Below, piece after piece: positions 39,491 through 49,400 of a stretch of 64,000 nt of DNA. Made by a program: the position numbers and the translations under genes. Position 1 is the first letter of the stretch. Every line of letters starts with the position of its first letter. The stretch lies in NCBI GenBank assembly GCA_026707735.1, contig JAPOWH010000019.1, forward strand, positions 124,001-188,000, written 5' to 3'. The DNA is from Gammaproteobacteria bacterium. GTDB taxonomy: Bacteria > Pseudomonadota > Gammaproteobacteria > Pseudomonadales > Azotimanducaceae. The notes under the pieces are model-generated. The model made no database searches, was not told the DNA's origin, and saw nothing but the letters and a program-made list of their open reading frames with translations.

Positions 39491-40660
39491 CTAGTCGGGC
39501 AGTCCCAGAACCCTCTTCGCAATTATGTTCAACTGGATTTCATTGCTGCCTCCTGCGATGGATCCCGCCTTGCCGGCGAGCCAGTCTCTAGTGATCGCAC
39601 TCGCCGCATGCGAGCCTAGTTCTTGATCGACATTTGAACCGACGGCCTGAGATCCGAGCATAGAGACTTGCAGCTCTGATCGCTCCTTTCTAAGATTCGC
39701 TCCGTAGTATTTGAAAATGGATGTCTGCGGTCCGGGAGTCGAGCCTTGGGACTCCTCAACTGTTCTCCTTTGCGTTAGACGAAATGCTTCGGCATTAATG
39801 GAGTGCCGAAGAATGCTTGCGCGCACCACGGGGTCGTGCAGGCGCCCGTTTCGAGACCCCATTGTTTCTTTAGCAAGTTCTTCAAGCGATGGTCCTGTCT
39901 CGCGGTTTCTACCAGAAGCCAAGGCGCTGATGCCGGAGCGTTCATGCTGCAGCAGACGCTTGGCTACGGTCCATCCTTTGTTAAGTCCGCCAACGAGGTC
40001 CTCCTTGGCCGCCACGGCGTTGTCGAAGAACGTTTCACAAAACGGCGACGCACCTGAAATCAATCGTATCGGCCGTACCGTTACGCCCGGCTGATGCATG
40101 GAAAATAGCAGAAAACTTATGCCGTCGTGCTTGGGTGCATTTGGGTCGGTTCTGACCAAGCAAAAGATCCAGTCGGCAAATTGAGCACCCGATGTCCAAA
40201 TCTTTTGGCCATTGACGAGGTAGTGATCGCCCTGTTCGACGGCGCGTGTCTGTAATGAAGCCAAATCGGATCCTGAACCGGGTTCGGAATAACCTTGGCA
40301 CCATCGAATCTCGCCACGGGCAATGGGTGGCAAATGCCGGAGCTTTTGGTCGTCGGTGCCATACTCAAGTAGCGTGGGTCCCAGCATGATTACACCCATG
40401 CCTCCCAGCGGCGAGGGAGCACCTAGTCTTTTCATCTCTTCAAGGAGCACGAGATACTGATCCTTCGACAGTTCAGCACCACCGTACCGCTTTGGCCACA
40501 TCGGGACAGTGAAGCCTTTCTCTGCGGAGCGTTCCAACCACTTCTTTCGATCCCCGGCCAAAGGTGTGCGTAGACCAGACTCCGGACTTCCGTCTAAACT
40601 CAGTAAGCTTTTAGGGCAGGAGCTCGCAAGCCAATCGCGCACTTCTAGTCGAAAACTCAT
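39491..40660 (-). CDS. Acyl-CoA dehydrogenase family protein
   Basis: A flavoprotein of the acyl-CoA dehydrogenase superfamily, 389 residues, oxidising a CoA thioester at the alpha-beta position. The fold markers are present: MWPKRYGGAELSKDQYLVL, YSEPGSGSDLASLQTRA, the FAD loop and GQKIWTSGAQFADWIFCLVRT. The end IAGGSNEIQLNIIAKRVLGLP is typical of the broad family used for fatty-acid and steroid side-chain substrates. The ATG at 40660 matches where relatives begin (SFRLEVRDWL), although no ribosome-binding site is visible. Upstream in-frame extension to 40756 adds residues unlike the family. Its substrate cannot be told. Confidence 0.88.
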   Translation of the reverse strand: MSFRLEVRDWLASSCPKSLLSLDGSPESGLRTPLAGDRKKWLERSAEKGFTVPMWPKRYGGAELSKDQYLVLLEEMKRLGAPSPLGGMGVIMLGPTLLEYGTDDQKLRHLPPIARGEIRWCQGYSEPGSGSDLASLQTRAVEQGDHYLVNGQKIWTSGAQFADWIFCLVRTDPNAPKHDGISFLLFSMHQPGVTVRPIRLISGASPFCETFFDNAVAAKEDLVGGLNKGWTVAKRLLQHERSGISALASGRNRETGPSLEELAKETMGSRNGRLHDPVVRASILRHSINAEAFRLTQRRTVEESQGSTPGPQTSIFKYYGANLRKERSELQVSMLGSQAVGSNVDQELGSHAASAITRDWLAGKAGSIAGGSNEIQLNIIAKRVLGLPD

Positions 40661-40938
40661 GAGGACAAGCAGGTTCTTGCAGTAACAAATGCTCGAATGA
40701 ATGATAACCAAAGTTCTTGCGATTGAATTTTTAAGGATTACCAAGGTCTCTCGCAACGGAAATCTATCTACTTGGCGTATAAAGAACTAAATGTCTGATC
40801 AACAAGAGAAGCACATTTCCCGCATATCACCTCGCACACTCTTGCTTGTCTGTATTTCCTAAGAATTTGGAGATAATTCATCGGCTAGTCGGAGCAATGT
40901 CGAGGGATTTCTCTACGTCGCTCTCGGCTCTCAGCCTC

Positions 40939-40947
40939 TGCTAAAAT
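40939..40947 (+). promoter_or_regulatory. Extended -10 promoter for tolC
   Basis: TGCTAAAAT in the 311-base divergent gap 40661-40971, giving a start near 40954 and a leader of about 18 bases that includes AGGTG. The rest of the gap shows nothing clear. Confidence 0.5.
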
Positions 40948-40971
40948 CTCCGCAAAACCTCAGGTGTCCAT

Positions 40972-42396
40972 ATGAAACGTTTCCTCTTCGCCATTCCCCT
41001 AGTCGGTCTTTGCATGACCGCCAGTGGAGCAGACATACTTGAAGTCTATGAGAAAGCTTATGCCAACGATACCACCTTCAGGCTGGCGCAAATCAGCAAT
41101 CGAATTCAAAAACTGAACAATTATTCTGCCCACACGCAATTGCTTCCCAGCATTAGCTTCAATCTTCCAAGGGGAGGGAGTACAAACAGGAATCGTGTTA
41201 CATATCCCAGCGAAATGTTGGCAGATCCAAACTATCGATTTTTTGTCTCGCCAGAGACCAACGGCGTGTGGGAGGAAAGAGAAAGCGAGACCCTAGGTTG
41301 GAGCGTGGGAGCTTCGCAGACCGTATTCAATATCAATACATTTATCAACGTAATAAATTCGAGACGACAGACCACATCTAGCAGCTACAGTCTACTTAGC
41401 GCAGAACAAGCACTTATCGTTAGGGTTGTTGAAGCTTACTTCAATGTATTGAGAACTAGGGATGCGTTGGAAAACTCGGTCAAGTCCGAAGAAGCCATAC
41501 AACGACAACTCGAACAAGCCGAGCAACGGTACGAAGTTGGATTGACTGCTAGCACCGATGTCTTGAACGCAGAAGCCTCCCGCGACAATGCCATCGTTGA
41601 TCGCATCCAGGCAATTGGGAACTTGGATATAGTGTTTGAGGCGCTGCGGGTTCTCACCGGCGAACCAATTGGGGAACTATCGCGACTTTCAGACGACTTC
41701 GAAATAGCAAATCCAGTGCCAAACTCGGAAGAAGAGTGGGTCGCTACAGCGATGAGAAACAATCCACAGATACTTTCGCAAGAAAAGTCGTTTGAAATTC
41801 AGAAACTAAATCATTGGGGACAATTGTTGAACAATGTTCCACAGGTCACGGTATCGGCAAACTACAACAGATCAGAGAGACCCTTTCAACTGGGAGAAAT
41901 TGTTGCGCCCTACGACATCACGTACGAAAGTCGGGGCTTTAGCTGGGGTCTCTCGTTCAGGATGGAATTTCAAAACGGTAGAGGCTGGGTGCAGGATCGC
42001 GTCAGCGCTTTGAACAAGGAGCAGACTCGACTCCAATTGATTCAACAGCGACTAAACGTGGAGGATCAGGTACGACGTCAGTTTCGCACGGTCGTTATTG
42101 ATGTCCAGAGGGCACAGGCGCGCAAGAGAGCCATTCGATCAAGTGAAGCATCTCTTCAAGCAACAATTACTGGGTATGAAGTTGGGACGAGAAACATTGT
42201 GGAGGTGTTGAACGCACAACGTGCAAAGTTCGGCGCCGACTTGGCATACGAAAACGCCAAGTACGACTACATCACCGGATTTTTGCAACTGAAGCAAAGC
42301 GCAGGTGTCCTTAGCGTAGCGGAAATTGAAGCGCTCAATGCTTTCATGGACAATGAAGACACGGTCACTCGTGTCACGTCGCTGTCGGGGAACTAG
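40972..42396 (+). CDS. tolC: TolC family outer-membrane efflux channel
   Basis: TolC-type proteins form the outer-membrane exit duct of efflux pumps and type I secretion. The 474-residue protein has a signal peptide (RFLFAIPLVGLCMTASGA) and two OEP repeats. The first runs from DILEVYEKAYANDTTFRLAQ to the paired EQAEQRYEVGLTASTDVLNAEA, the second from NNPQILSQEKSFEIQKLNHWG to YEVGTRNIVEVLNAQRAKFGADLAYENAKYDYITG. The repeat motif (YEVGT/L..VLNA) is diagnostic. No pump genes are adjacent, as is common for the general-purpose TolC. It converges on waaA with a 23-base overlap. Confidence 0.95.
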   Translation: MKRFLFAIPLVGLCMTASGADILEVYEKAYANDTTFRLAQISNRIQKLNNYSAHTQLLPSISFNLPRGGSTNRNRVTYPSEMLADPNYRFFVSPETNGVWEERESETLGWSVGASQTVFNINTFINVINSRRQTTSSSYSLLSAEQALIVRVVEAYFNVLRTRDALENSVKSEEAIQRQLEQAEQRYEVGLTASTDVLNAEASRDNAIVDRIQAIGNLDIVFEALRVLTGEPIGELSRLSDDFEIANPVPNSEEEWVATAMRNNPQILSQEKSFEIQKLNHWGQLLNNVPQVTVSANYNRSERPFQLGEIVAPYDITYESRGFSWGLSFRMEFQNGRGWVQDRVSALNKEQTRLQLIQQRLNVEDQVRRQFRTVVIDVQRAQARKRAIRSSEASLQATITGYEVGTRNIVEVLNAQRAKFGADLAYENAKYDYITGFLQLKQSAGVLSVAEIEALNAFMDNEDTVTRVTSLSGN

Positions 42397-43660
42397 GAAT
42401 CACCGGCATCCACGCCGAGATAGTAGATTTCAAGCGATCTAGCGCACCTTGATTCTCGCGCACGACCTCGCGAACGTTGTGGGATTGATGCTTCCACTCC
42501 TCGTGATCGTTTAGCAGTCGTGTAATCGTTCTCGACAAGTCGGTTGCGTTGCCGATGTCGTTTAGGCATCGGTTTTGCGCGAATCGCTTGCAGATTTCCT
42601 CGAAGTTGCGTCTGTCGGGTCCCATAGCGACGGGAACTCCATGGAGTGCAGCTTCGATTGGATTGTGGCCCCCGGTGCCCTCCAGACTTCCGCCAATGAA
42701 TGCTGCCTTTGCGAACCTGTAGAGACCAAACAAAACTCCCATTTGATCGACGATCAGAACTTCTGAGTCCTTATTGGCATTGCCGATCATGGATGATTTG
42801 AGTCCATAACGATTGCATAGGGATAGCACATCCGAGCAACGATTGACGTGCCTAGGTGCTAGGATGAGAATCGTATCTGGTAGTGCAGCTCGAATTTGCA
42901 GATGAGCGGCCAGTACAACTTCCTCTTCCGTTGGATGGGTGCTCCCAGCAATCCATAGATTGGCGGTTCTTGCTCGGAGCTGTTCCATGGTTTCGCTCAC
43001 TTTCTTCGGCAGGGGAGGTGGCGATCCTACATCGAACTTTATGCTTCCGGTAGTACGAATCTTGTCCGATGGCACTCCGAGATCCTTAAATCGTGCCTCC
43101 GAGTCGTCGTATTGGCAAGCGATCCCTTGAACATGCTCCAGTGTAGCCGATGTCAAATCTCCCAAGCGGGAATACCCTCGTGCCGACTTTCCTGATAGGC
43201 GCGCATTGATCAAGTACACGGGAGCACCCATGCGGGCGGTAGCACGCACTAGGTTTGGCCATAACTCCGTTTCCACGAGAAAAAGCGCACACGGTCGTGT
43301 ACTTGACACAAAACGGCGTACCGACCACGGGATGTCGTAGGGAGCATAGCAATGTCCCACCCGGTCCCCGAAACGACTAACGATTGCCTTTGATCCAGTG
43401 GGGGTAGTGGCCGTAACTAGGACCCCTGAATCGGGGTAGAAATCGAGAAGGAACTCTACGACAGGAATGGAAGCGATAGCTTCGCCGGCCGAGACCGTGT
43501 GAACCCAAATGCAGTCTTTGGGAAGACCTTTTGGAACGAATCCAAACCTTTCGCGTCTCCTATCCCGATAACTCGCGTCGAATAGACCTCGAATCAGCAG
43601 ATAGCCAAAAACAAAGGGAAGGCAAAGCCTTGATAGGACTGCGTATATCGCGCTAGACAT
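42374..43660 (-). CDS. waaA: 3-deoxy-D-manno-octulosonic acid (Kdo) transferase
   Basis: WaaA adds Kdo to lipid A precursors at the inner-membrane face, so the cell has LPS. The 428-residue protein has an N-terminal membrane anchor (LPFVFGYLLIRGLF), the catalytic glutamate region WVHTVSAGEA, and the GT-B stretch LFLVETELWPNLV. Further on are GSIKFDV, ILAPRHVNR and the nucleotide-sugar site GGSLEGTGGHNPIEAALHGVPVAMGP. The 3' end overlaps the tolC 3' end by 23 bases on the opposite strand. Confidence 0.97.
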   Translation of the reverse strand: MSSAIYAVLSRLCLPFVFGYLLIRGLFDASYRDRRRERFGFVPKGLPKDCIWVHTVSAGEAIASIPVVEFLLDFYPDSGVLVTATTPTGSKAIVSRFGDRVGHCYAPYDIPWSVRRFVSSTRPCALFLVETELWPNLVRATARMGAPVYLINARLSGKSARGYSRLGDLTSATLEHVQGIACQYDDSEARFKDLGVPSDKIRTTGSIKFDVGSPPPLPKKVSETMEQLRARTANLWIAGSTHPTEEEVVLAAHLQIRAALPDTILILAPRHVNRCSDVLSLCNRYGLKSSMIGNANKDSEVLIVDQMGVLFGLYRFAKAAFIGGSLEGTGGHNPIEAALHGVPVAMGPDRRNFEEICKRFAQNRCLNDIGNATDLSRTITRLLNDHEEWKHQSHNVREVVRENQGALDRLKSTISAWMPVIPSSPTAT

Positions 43661-43699
43661 CTGATCAGAAGTGAATTTTCACTTTTCTTGGTCCTAGCC

Positions 43700-43728
43700 C
43701 TTGAAATTCTGGACATCGTTCCCATTTA
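43700..43728 (+). promoter_or_regulatory. Sigma-32 heat-shock promoter
   Basis: CTTGAAA (43700-43706), 14-base spacer, CCCATTTA (43721-43728). This matches the RpoH consensus (CTTGAAA, 13-15, CCCATnT) closely. A start near 43735 would give about a 44-base leader before the hsp20 ATG. Confidence 0.85.
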
Positions 43729-43778
43729 TCAAGCAGACCAAGCGAAAGCTTGAAAAAATCATCCAGAGGAGAACGAAT

Positions 43779-44225
43779 ATGAAACTCATTGAACGATATC
43801 CAGTTTGGTCTCCTGCGAGCAACTTGCAGCGAGATATTGAAGACAACTTTTGGAGCTTGTTTCCACGAGTCGCTAGCCAGGTAACCCGACAATCCTCCGA
43901 TTGGACACCGGCAACGGACATCCATGACGACGGAGATCGTTTCGTACTGCGATCGGATCTGCCAGGACTGTGCGCAGATGACATCGAAATAACCGTCGAG
44001 GACGGCACCTTGTCGATCAAAGGAGAGCGAAAGTTCGAGCGACAGGAGGAAAGCAGCAACTTCCGTAGGTTTGAGCGTGTTGAAGGAGCCTTCGAGAGGA
44101 ACTTCAGCTTGCCCGACACAGCCGATCCGGAACAGATTTCTGCTTCAAGCAAGGACGGTGTTCTTGAGGTGGTGATTCAGAAGCGAGCAACTTCTCAGCC
44201 CAAACGCATTGCCGTGCAAAGTTAA
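43779..44225 (+). CDS. Small heat-shock protein, Hsp20/alpha-crystallin family
   Basis: An ATP-independent holdase that binds unfolding proteins. The 148-residue product has an aromatic N-terminal arm (WSPASNLQRDIEDNFWSLF), the alpha-crystallin domain from WTPATDIHDDGDRFVLRSDLPG to the GVLEV motif (SKDGVLEVVIQK), and a C-terminal tail with PKRIAV, the I-x-V/I anchor. The start is set at 43779 by GAGGAG 7 bases upstream; an upstream ATG lies inside the sigma-32 promoter. Heat-shock control is expected from that promoter, and a strong terminator follows the gene, so it is monocistronic. Confidence 0.95.
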   Translation: MKLIERYPVWSPASNLQRDIEDNFWSLFPRVASQVTRQSSDWTPATDIHDDGDRFVLRSDLPGLCADDIEITVEDGTLSIKGERKFERQEESSNFRRFERVEGAFERNFSLPDTADPEQISASSKDGVLEVVIQKRATSQPKRIAVQS

Positions 44226-44250
44226 ATCACGAACCCAAACAACGGTCAGA

Positions 44251-44282
44251 AGCGGGCGCATTTGACAATGCGCCCGCTTTTT
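44251..44282 (+). terminator. Intrinsic terminator of hsp20
   Basis: A perfect 12-bp stem (AGCGGGCGCATT, 44251-44262, with AATGCGCCCGCT, 44267-44278) and loop TGAC, followed by TTTTT. It is 26 bases after the hsp20 stop and is a textbook rho-independent terminator. Confidence 0.95.
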
Positions 44283-44304
44283 CGTATGGGGTTAGCAGAA
44301 ACCC

Positions 44305-46302
44305 TTAGAGCCCATCTGGCCCGCAATCTTCCTTGAGAAAGCGCAACATTGCAGAATAGAAAGTTTCGCGATGGCGATAGTTCAAAGTATTGTAGAAATG
44401 CGAGGCGTTGGGAAGCTCGATGTATTCGTAGGTCTTGTCATGCTTGTCAAGTTCGCGACGGTATTGCGTCACATGGTCAATGGAAACGCGCGGGTCGACA
44501 TCGCCGTGCACCAAAAGCATGGGCACGTTGACCTTTTCCGCTTCGTCCGTCGGTGATACCGCTCTGAGCCAAGTTCCAAGCTGTTCTTTTTCCTGGGCAC
44601 CGGTTAGGCGATCTCGATAGTTGTTCAATTGCATGACCGGGTCCGCCACAGCCGCGCCCGCTATCACGCATTGGTAGATCTGCGGGTCTCGCGTGGAAGC
44701 GATCAATGCGGCGTATCCGCCGTAGGACCATCCAGCCATCGCCATGCGGTCCGGATCCGCCAGTTCCTGTTCGACTAGGTACTTTGCGCCCGCGTCTTTG
44801 TCGGCCTGCATCAGACGACCGGCTTGGCTTGTAGGCGTGAAGCTAGCCCTGTAGAAAGAGATGCCGTAGTTCTGCGAACCCCGGTATTGGGGTTGTAGAA
44901 CGAGATAGCCGTGGTTTGCCAGCATTTGCGCCCATGGATCGTAAGTGATAGTCTCAGAAACATGAGGACCGCCATGGGGAAACACAACGAGGGGAAATGG
45001 CGGCTCGCCTTGGGGAACCGTCACGTAAGCCGGAACTTCAAGCCCATCATCAGACTTGTACTTGATATAGCGGACCTCTGCAAGGCGTGCGCTGTCAATG
45101 TCTGGCGCAACACTGCCCAAAACGGTTAGCTTGCCCTTGTTGAGCAGAAAGTAGGTTCCGGGATCAAGAGGGCTTGAGTTGAAGATCACCATCACACCCC
45201 CATCCCTGGATTGGCTGATTATGTCAACGGATCCTGCATTTGGAATTAGTTCCTGCAGTTGGGCATTTATGCTCTCTTCTCTTTCATCCAAATAGACTCT
45301 ATGCCGCCTATCGGTGAAGTATTGAACTCCGGTAACCTCGTCCATATGATTCCACGTGTTTGTGTGGTAGATAGGCGAAAGACCGTCGACGTCAGCACGG
45401 CGGAAGAGCAATTCGGCAAACTGCTTGTTCGCCGCGTCATAGGACCAGAATCCAGCCATATCCTTGCCATTGTGGGCAATCACAAAGACATGGTCCTTGG
45501 CAGCGGGATCCCTTCCAACGGGTTGAAACCGTTCAAAGGAGTCCTCGCTGATTCGATAGTACTCCTTCCAATTGTTCGATCCTTCGGGCCTGTAGTAGAA
45601 GACTGTCTCTTTGGTACTGTCGTCGAATCCCGTCGAATGCATGGCATTCCCCAAACGATCGAACCAAATGGAGTATTGTGCTAGCCTTGCGCGCATCAGG
45701 AGCTTCTTGTTGCCCGTTTCCAGGTCGAGTTCGTAGTAGGCCGCCGGCCGATACGCAGAAGCCATTCTGCTTCGATAGGCTTCGCCCTCCTGAACCGAAG
45801 TCATGATCTTGTTGGGCTTTTCCGGAAGTATGTGAACCAATCCTCCTGAACCGGCTCCAAAATCCTTAATTGCTTTCTCGGCAACATCGACCAAGGCAAC
45901 TTGGAACTCGAAGACTCCGCGATTGAATCCTTCCACTTGACGTCGAACCTGCTGCCTCAAACTCATCACGAAAGTGGTATCGCTGACCCAGGAGTACCCT
46001 TGAATGTGCATCGGATCGGACCGCTGCCGATGCACGAGTTCCATGACTTCCGCCCCTGAGATGTCAAACACTTCGATAAAGGGACCGGATAGCCGTCGTG
46101 GGTCCTCAAATCTAAGCATGCTAAGGTATTTGCCGTTCGGCGATACGCGGACTGAGCGAATGTTGGGGTTCGCCGCCCAGACTTCCGGTGGATAGGGCTC
46201 GAAGGATTCTTCGGCGTTGTCGGTTTCGTCTGCGCTCGTCGCTACCGCGAAATATCCAACAGCCAGCGCAACCAGTAAATGTATGAGCTTCAGTTTTTTC
46301 AT
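44305..46302 (-). CDS. Secreted S9-family prolyl oligopeptidase-like peptidase
   Basis: A serine peptidase of the S9C/acylaminoacyl-peptidase type, exported by a signal peptide (LKLIHLLVALAVGYFAVATSADE). The 665-residue protein has an N-terminal beta-propeller (repeats such as RSVRVSPNGKYLSMLRFED) and a C-terminal alpha/beta hydrolase. The triad is visible as Ser in GWSYGGYA (about 525), Asp in HGDVDPRV (about 603) and His in NASHFYN (about 635). The ATG at 46302 begins the signal peptide; upstream starts lack support. It follows the TonB receptor gene on the same strand, separated by a terminator, so the pair may handle peptides, one importing what the other trims. That link is inference. 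Confidence 0.92.
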   Translation of the reverse strand: MKKLKLIHLLVALAVGYFAVATSADETDNAEESFEPYPPEVWAANPNIRSVRVSPNGKYLSMLRFEDPRRLSGPFIEVFDISGAEVMELVHRQRSDPMHIQGYSWVSDTTFVMSLRQQVRRQVEGFNRGVFEFQVALVDVAEKAIKDFGAGSGGLVHILPEKPNKIMTSVQEGEAYRSRMASAYRPAAYYELDLETGNKKLLMRARLAQYSIWFDRLGNAMHSTGFDDSTKETVFYYRPEGSNNWKEYYRISEDSFERFQPVGRDPAAKDHVFVIAHNGKDMAGFWSYDAANKQFAELLFRRADVDGLSPIYHTNTWNHMDEVTGVQYFTDRRHRVYLDEREESINAQLQELIPNAGSVDIISQSRDGGVMVIFNSSPLDPGTYFLLNKGKLTVLGSVAPDIDSARLAEVRYIKYKSDDGLEVPAYVTVPQGEPPFPLVVFPHGGPHVSETITYDPWAQMLANHGYLVLQPQYRGSQNYGISFYRASFTPTSQAGRLMQADKDAGAKYLVEQELADPDRMAMAGWSYGGYAALIASTRDPQIYQCVIAGAAVADPVMQLNNYRDRLTGAQEKEQLGTWLRAVSPTDEAEKVNVPMLLVHGDVDPRVSIDHVTQYRRELDKHDKTYEYIELPNASHFYNTLNYRHRETFYSAMLRFLKEDCGPDGL

Positions 46303-46344
46303 TGAAGGTGAGGTTGTCAACATAGAACCAAATGTCAAAGAAAG

Positions 46345-46389
46345 AAAAACGGCTCTCCGCAGGACTGTCGTCGAGACAGGAGAGCCGTT
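46345..46389 (-). terminator. Terminator of the second TonB receptor gene
   Basis: On the minus strand AACGGCTCTCC (46389-46379) pairs perfectly with GGAGAGCCGTT (46358-46348), followed by TTTTT then CTTTC. A second short stem lies inside the loop. It starts 33 bases after the receptor stop codon, with the S9 peptidase gene beyond it. Confidence 0.9.
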
Positions 46390-46422
46390 GTTCTATTTCA
46401 TTTCAGTCGTTCCGATCAGACC

Positions 46423-49400
46423 CTACAGTCCGGAACCGAGACGATAGGTGAAACTTGCGTAAACAGCTCGCCCCATGAGGTCATAGCCAGCGCCCAAGGG
46501 AGTATTGCTCCACGAGAAGACTTCGGTCTCGTCGACGAACGGCGGTTCCTCATCGGTGAGGTTTCGAATTCCCGCGGTCGCTCGCCAAGTTGGACGTGCC
46601 ATCGTGAAGGAAAGCGTATGCGTGTAGTAGACGCTGCCCGATTCGCCTATGTCGCGGCACTCCACATCTGGTTCAAAGGGCGGCCGAGGATTGGGCCCCA
46701 GACAGGTGTCTGATTGGAAGCTGGGCACTGAACCGAACGCATCCTCGAAGCGATCATCTTGATCTTGACGGCCGAGAACCCTTGTGCTCAACTGAATTCG
46801 CATTTGGTTGAACTGGGCTGACGCTATGAGACGATGTCGGAATCGATTGAAGGCCCATTCCGATACGAACTCCTCTCGATCTTCAAATTCCGTAATGGTA
46901 ATCGTGGATCGCTCAAGCAACTTGTGGCCGATATAGTCAAGGGATATCAAAATCGATCGATCGAAAATCGTCACCGTATCAGAGAAAGCGATGTTGAAGT
47001 CGATGCCGCGCACCGTTTCGTTGTCTCGATTGATGAATCCTTGATGAACGTAAGTGATTCGCGGATCGTTGGGATCCGTCGAGCGCGTGATTCTCTGACA
47101 GTAGGGACTATTCAGCGATTGAGAGTTATAGCAGTCGCTGATTATGAAGCCCGCACTCGGCTCGATGATCGTGTCGTCGACCTCGATCGTGTAGATGTTC
47201 GCGCCCATTGCAAGATTGAATGCGTTCGTGAACGGCTGTTCGAAACTAAAGCCATACGTTTCGGAAACTGCGGTTTCGGGCAATAGGTCGAGTGCGCCGC
47301 CGCTCGCGACTTCCACGTTGTAGACCGCGAAATTGGTCAGCACAAACGGGTTTGCACCGTTGTTGCGGCAATTTTCGAGCACATGTTCTTCCCTTTGGTC
47401 CTGCTCGGGAATGTATTCGCCTGTTATAGGATCAATCGCTGCCGATGGAACAACGCATGGATCGAATATATTCAGAAATCCCGTTTGAGCCTTCAAGAAC
47501 AAGTTTCTAAGATTGGGCCCGCGGAACGAGGTGCCTTTGGTAGCTCGGATCAGGAATGAAGAGACTGGTCGATAGGCCAATTTTCCTGACCAGGTCCAAG
47601 CACGACCGGAGAATTCATCGTCGGTGTGCCTTGCTGATAGGTTCAACGTCAGTTCATCGGCAAAATTCATGTTTCCGATCATTGGAAGTTCGATCTCGGC
47701 AAAGGCTTCCTTGATCGACTTTTCGCCCTCGGCGCCTTGGTCGGCGGAGAAGCCCCAGAACTTGCCTTCAGCGGCCACATCATTTGGAATGGACGCGATG
47801 GAGTCTTTGCGGTATTCGACACCCAGACCCGCCGCGACTGGACCACCCTGGAGATCAAAGACGTCGCCAGTCATGTAGTAGGACACGACAGTTTGTTCAA
47901 TCTGTGTATCAAATGCGCGGACACCGAAGAGATAGTCTCGTTCCTGCTGCGTTGCAAAGCTTCCCTGCATGTCTGGCGAGAGAACGCTTGGGGCAAACAA
48001 ATTGACAGGCACGCATCCCGCGAAATCCTTGGGATCCGTTACGATGCCGAAGTCGTCTTGGCACGGAACGCCAAACAGCGAGTAGTTGCCAAGGGAAAGT
48101 TCAAACCTGTCTTCCAGTACACCCTCCCGATGAGTCTCGCCCGATCCATCAGAAAATGCCACGTAGAGTTCACCGCTCCAATTGCTTCTGGATCGGCTAT
48201 TCAGGAAGGGAATGTCGAAGCGCACTCCGCCGACGTACCGCCATTGCGCCACATCCACGTGAGTGATATTGCGGTCACCTTCTATGACCACGACAGGCTG
48301 CACCGGCCACGGTCCCAGAGGACCAACCGATTGATCGCATGTTCCTCCAGGTCCGATGTCGCATCCGAACACTTGAAAGACTGCGTCGCGAAGTGACTGC
48401 TTAGCTAGGAACTCGTTAAAGGCCAATCCGCAATCGACTCCAATGAGGCCGAACGGATTGCAAATGTTGTATGGACTAAGTGGATGCAGGATGGGAAACA
48501 GCTGATAGCCGCCTCCGTTGTGAACAGTAGATCGTTTCCCGTAGAGCACTTCGTAGAACGGCGTAATATTTGCTTCGCCTTCGAATGTGTACTCGCCGTA
48601 CGACATGAAGTTCACCCTGTGGAACTGCGGATACAGCGTTCGAAACTGCTCGTTGGCATCGCGTATGTATGGTCGCCAAGACACGTCATTGAGTGGGAGG
48701 CCGTTTTCGTGTGTTTGGCCGCTTTCGTTCGTCCAGAACCACTGACCTCCGAGGCGAATTCGCGACATGGAAAAGTCCTTCCATCCGCCATTCGATTCCC
48801 CGGGCGTGTAGAACAACAATCCGGCGAAGGGAACTCTAGTCACCCAATTCCCATGCAAACCGGGATAGCCGCACTCGTCCCATTCCATTCCATACCAGTA
48901 CTCGAACCACAGGCTCTTCGTTCGAACTTCGCCATCGGGCGTGATTTCAGCTTCTTGCGTGCAGCCTGCCGTGTGAGGAGCGTCGGCTGCGGTGACCTCT
49001 TGACTGAAGTTGTACGTTGCTCCCATGCCGAAGAATCCTCGGTCATAGTTCTGTCCCCACATGAACGCGACGTTTCTACCGTGCGTACCGGCATAGTTGT
49101 CGCGATCCGCAAACAGATCAATTTCGAGTCCGTCGAAGTCCTTGCGCAGGATTATGTTTGCAACTCCTGCGATAGCGTCAGATCCGTAGACCGACGACGC
49201 TCCGTCGAGGAGCAGTTCGTATTGCTGAACGAGAATCCCTGGCACAAGATTCAGATCAGGATTGCTAGGCGCTCCTTCGACACCAGCCGGAGCCAAACGT
49301 CTTCCATTGATGAGAACGAGAGTACGTTCGGGGTCCAACCCGCGCAAGGCCACAGTGGATGCCGCCGGACCATCGTCAAGCACGTAGCCCGTAAACGTCA

